A DNA stretch of 15,555 nucleotides from an uncultured Alistipes sp. Lineage in GTDB: Bacteria > Bacteroidota > Bacteroidia > Bacteroidales > Rikenellaceae. The notes under the pieces were generated by a model. That model made no database searches. It saw nothing but the letters and a program-made list of their open reading frames with translations, and was not told the origin of the DNA. This document shows positions 14,073-15,555 of the stretch, one piece after another (within the stretch, counting starts at the first letter, position 1; each line of letters starts with the position of its first letter). The DNA lies in contig CAUDHE010000061.1 of NCBI GenBank assembly GCA_958449275.1, positions 1 through 15,555 on the forward strand, written 5' to 3'. Made by a program: the position numbers and the translations under genes.

Positions 14073-14498
14073 ATGGACTCATGCAGCAAAATAAAACGGT
14101 CGGAAATAATGTCGAAAATCAAACACGAGAATACGACCCCCGAATTATTGGTTCGTAAATATTTGTTTTCTCAAGGTTTTCGATACAGAACGAACGTGCG
14201 CTCGCTCCCGGGATCTCCAGATATAGTTTTGCGAAAATATAAAACAGTTATTTTTATACATGGTTGTTTTTGGCATGGACATTCTTGTCGAGCCGGTCGT
14301 CGGCCTCAAAGCAACGAGGCGTATTGGATTCCGAAACTGGATGCGAATATAGTCAGGGACCATCGAAAAATTTCTGAATTGGAAGACGCAGGATGGAACG
14401 TACTCGTCGTATGGCAATGTCAAATCAGCACTATCGCAAAAAGAGAAAAAACGTTAACGAGATTGATCTTCGAAATTAAAAAAAATCTCAATATCTGA
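14073..14498 (+). CDS. vsr: Very short patch repair endonuclease
   Basis: 141 residues, close to the 156 of E. coli Vsr. It nicks DNA 5' of the T in T:G mismatches left by deamination of 5-methylcytosine. The opening RSEIMSKIKHENTTPELLVRKYLF is typical. Catalytic D50 is in SLPGSPDIV, and H63, W67 and H68 are in IHGCFWHGH. The probable zinc ligands C65, H70, C72 and C116 line up with those of the E. coli enzyme. The ATG at 14073 is chosen because the family's N-terminus follows at once; an upstream in-frame ATG would overlap the methyltransferase start and precede the promoter box. Divergent pairing with an m5C methyltransferase is standard for restriction-modification loci. All key residues are present, so it is probably active. 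Confidence 0.95.
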   Translation: MDSCSKIKRSEIMSKIKHENTTPELLVRKYLFSQGFRYRTNVRSLPGSPDIVLRKYKTVIFIHGCFWHGHSCRAGRRPQSNEAYWIPKLDANIVRDHRKISELEDAGWNVLVVWQCQISTIAKREKTLTRLIFEIKKNLNI

Positions 14499-14518
14499 CA
14501 TTTATATTGTCATTTGAC

Positions 14519-14698
14519 ATGGATAAATTCCGTTTCGTTCGCCAAGGTATTTCGGGTGATTCGCGTGTGCAAGATCGAACCGGCCAGCGGTTTTGCGGGA
14601 AATCGTCCTTGCGCTCTTAAAGCGAAGCGTATTTCCCGCAAAAATCTTGTCGTGAGCGAATCCCGACCTTTCAAGCTTCCGAAACAGAATCTATCCAT
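14519..14698. repeat. Large imperfect foldback (180 bp) downstream of vsr
   Basis: The two ends, ATGGATAAATTCCGTTTCG (14519-14537) and 14680-14698, are inverted repeats matching at 17 of 19 positions. Moving inward, the blocks AAGGT, CGGG, ATTCGC and CAAGAT pair in the same order. The centre has a perfect 13-bp inverted repeat TTTTGCGGGAAAT (14591-14603 with 14631-14643). The left arm carries about 15 extra bases. No protein is convincing in it. It could be a MITE-like element with terminal inverted repeats, a structured RNA, or a large terminator-like hairpin, though no T-run follows. No target-site duplication is obvious. Confidence 0.6.
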
Positions 14699-14884
14699 AC
14701 CGGCTCCGCTAAGGCATAAATGAATCAATAGTTTCATTTTCTGCTCGCTGTCAATCCGGCGAAAGCAGTTCTGCCGCGGAATCAATCAATATCGCACAGC
14801 ACACAGCCCGATTGGATAGAGGCATCGCACAAGGAAACGCCAGAATCCTCCAACCTTCCACTCGGCATGTTGCTATGGCGGTAC

Positions 14885-15125
14885 GTTGGCATATACGCAT
14901 GCTGTTACATGAATAAACATATGGATATTCAGTCGGCTAACCATACAGTCATACGTTTGGCTGTATGATCGTTTGATCGGTCATATACGTATGCAATTAT
15001 CTGCATGCCTATTCACACAGTCGATAGTACATTTATTCATCTATTCAGTCAAGCAGCCGGTCGATATTTCGACTATCCGAACAGTCATCCGATTGTTCGG
15101 TCGGCCAAGTCATCGTATGACCGGA
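14885..15125. repeat. Cluster of small palindromes and CAGTC motifs
   Basis: Within 240 bp there are CATACAG/CTGTATG (14942-14948, 14961-14967), the palindrome ATACGTAT (14985-14992), ATGCA/TGCAT (14991-14995, 15002-15006), TCGA-TATT-TCGA (15061-15072), CCGAACA/TGTTCGG (15077-15083, 15094-15100) and GTCAT/ATGAC (15109-15113, 15117-15121). CAGTC occurs five times (14930, 14946, 15018, 15046, 15082). A 13-bp word, CATATACGCATGC (14890-14902), recurs with one change at 14982-14994. Confidence 0.4.
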
Positions 15126-15292
15126 CACTTCATGCCTGTTTCGACCCTTTGTCGTTTGTCGCTTCGAAGTGGCAGCGAGAGGCATTCTTTCCCAAGAATC
15201 AACCGACTGAATCGGTCTGTATCTTTGCCGCTGTAACGATTCCGACGTAGATGGAGTCGCCTTGCCCGTTTTTACGGCGCCCGGTTCAATAG

Positions 15293-15313
15293 TCCGTCCG
15301 TCGAGCGGACGGA
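15293..15313. repeat. Hairpin TCCGTCCG/CGGACGGA
   Basis: A perfect 8-bp GC-rich stem (15293-15300 with 15306-15313) with loop TCGAG, followed on the plus strand by ACGTTTTC. It could be a weak terminator or a structural site; there is no gene just upstream for it to terminate. Confidence 0.35.
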
Positions 15314-15412
15314 ACGTTTTCAATAAGCAAAATGAGCAGAGCCGTGCTCGCAGACTCTGCCATGGCGAGAAAACGACGGCAGAAAAGCTAACGTATTTGC
15401 AAAGAGCAAATA

Positions 15413-15466
15413 GCAAGCTGTGTTTTCTGCTGCACAAAAAGTTTTTTGCATCGGAAAACAGCTTGC
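15413..15466. repeat. Long nested hairpin in the right-hand tail
   Basis: GCAAGCTGTGTTTTC (15413-15427) pairs with GAAAACAGCTTGC (15454-15466), a 13-bp stem interrupted by one bulge. The loop contains a second imperfect palindrome (15431-15450, TGCA and A-run against T-run and TGCA). This kind of structured, gene-free DNA is reminiscent of leader or mobilisation regions of Bacteroidota conjugative elements, but I cannot confirm that from the window. Confidence 0.4.
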
Positions 15467-15555
15467 CCGCAAGGGGGATGAAAGCACCTCCGAAGTCGGC
15501 GCTTTTCGACAGGCGGCTCCGCCACGAACGAATCGCAATTTTCAATAACCGGCGA

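Larger units (their letters stand above)
6540..14498. mobile_element. Putative integrated element carrying recombinases and a defence-like cargo
   Basis: The stretch starts with an integrase operon and continues into a block of visibly more AT-rich genes with defence-type functions, unlike the GC-rich core genes to the left. I could not find matching attachment-site direct repeats or a target tRNA gene, so both limits are approximate. The recombinase module is itself GC-rich, so the AT-rich block may be separate in origin. Confidence 0.4.
14699..15555. other. Gene-free stretch, structured, no supported CDS
   Basis: I see no convincing protein, tRNA or rRNA here. Open frames exist on both strands but lack domain patterns, normal composition and plausible starts. 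14699-14880 shows no structure I can support. 14885-15125 is crowded with short palindromes, and 15290-15555 contains hairpins. A TATCTTTG at 15220-15227 resembles a plus-strand -7 box, without a clear -33 or a gene behind it. Confidence 0.5.

Noticed and set aside
14519..14698. Retron non-coding RNA
   Set aside because: The foldback is of suitable size, but there is no reverse transcriptase gene in the window.
14885..15125. CRISPR array
   Set aside because: The palindromes differ from each other in sequence and spacing, there are no repeated units of 25-40 bp, and no cas genes are present.
15045..15545. Minus-strand open frame of 166 codons in the right tail
   Set aside because: It runs through hairpins and palindromes, has no domain pattern and odd composition. 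It was treated as gene-free DNA.

Overview
The window looks like a chromosomal segment from a gut-type member of the Bacteroidota, most likely a GC-rich Rikenellaceae relative such as Alistipes. The evidence is Bacteroidota-type promoters (TAnnTTTG -7 boxes), absence of strong Shine-Dalgarno sequences, IntDOT-like tyrosine recombinases, a short-chain dehydrogenase paired with uxuA, and a DUF3108 protein. Genus level is an inference from composition and gene style.

Region 1 (1-6200) is ordinary GC-rich core chromosome. It holds a secreted CarboxypepD_reg/plug-like protein (minus strand), a two-gene hexuronate operon (SDR fructuronate reductase and uxuA, plus strand) with a good promoter and terminator, a secreted DUF3108 protein and recG (both minus strand). 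A REP-like palindromic repeat occurs twice, in opposite orientations.

Region 2 (6200-9600) is a mobile-element module: a 400-bp gene-free stretch with two related inverted repeats and a promoter, then two tandem tyrosine recombinases and a small RhuM-N-like DNA-binding protein, probably one operon.

Region 3 (9600-14500) is clearly more AT-rich and looks horizontally acquired. Four tightly packed minus-strand genes encode a DNA cytosine-C5 methyltransferase, a 706-residue protein with a MutL/Hsp90-type GHKL ATPase at its N-terminus and a complete histidine kinase at its C-terminus, a response-regulator receiver protein with no DNA-binding output, and a small protein with a caspase/CHAT-like His-Gly and Cys dyad. 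A Vsr endonuclease is transcribed divergently from an overlapping promoter region. No restriction enzyme is visible. I propose that this is a methylation-linked phosphorelay that controls a caspase-like protease, a candidate undescribed anti-phage or addiction system.

Region 4 (14500-15555) has no convincing gene. It contains a 180-bp imperfect foldback just after vsr, a 240-bp stretch crowded with small palindromes, and a structured tail with a long hairpin that may be a remnant or edge of another mobile element.
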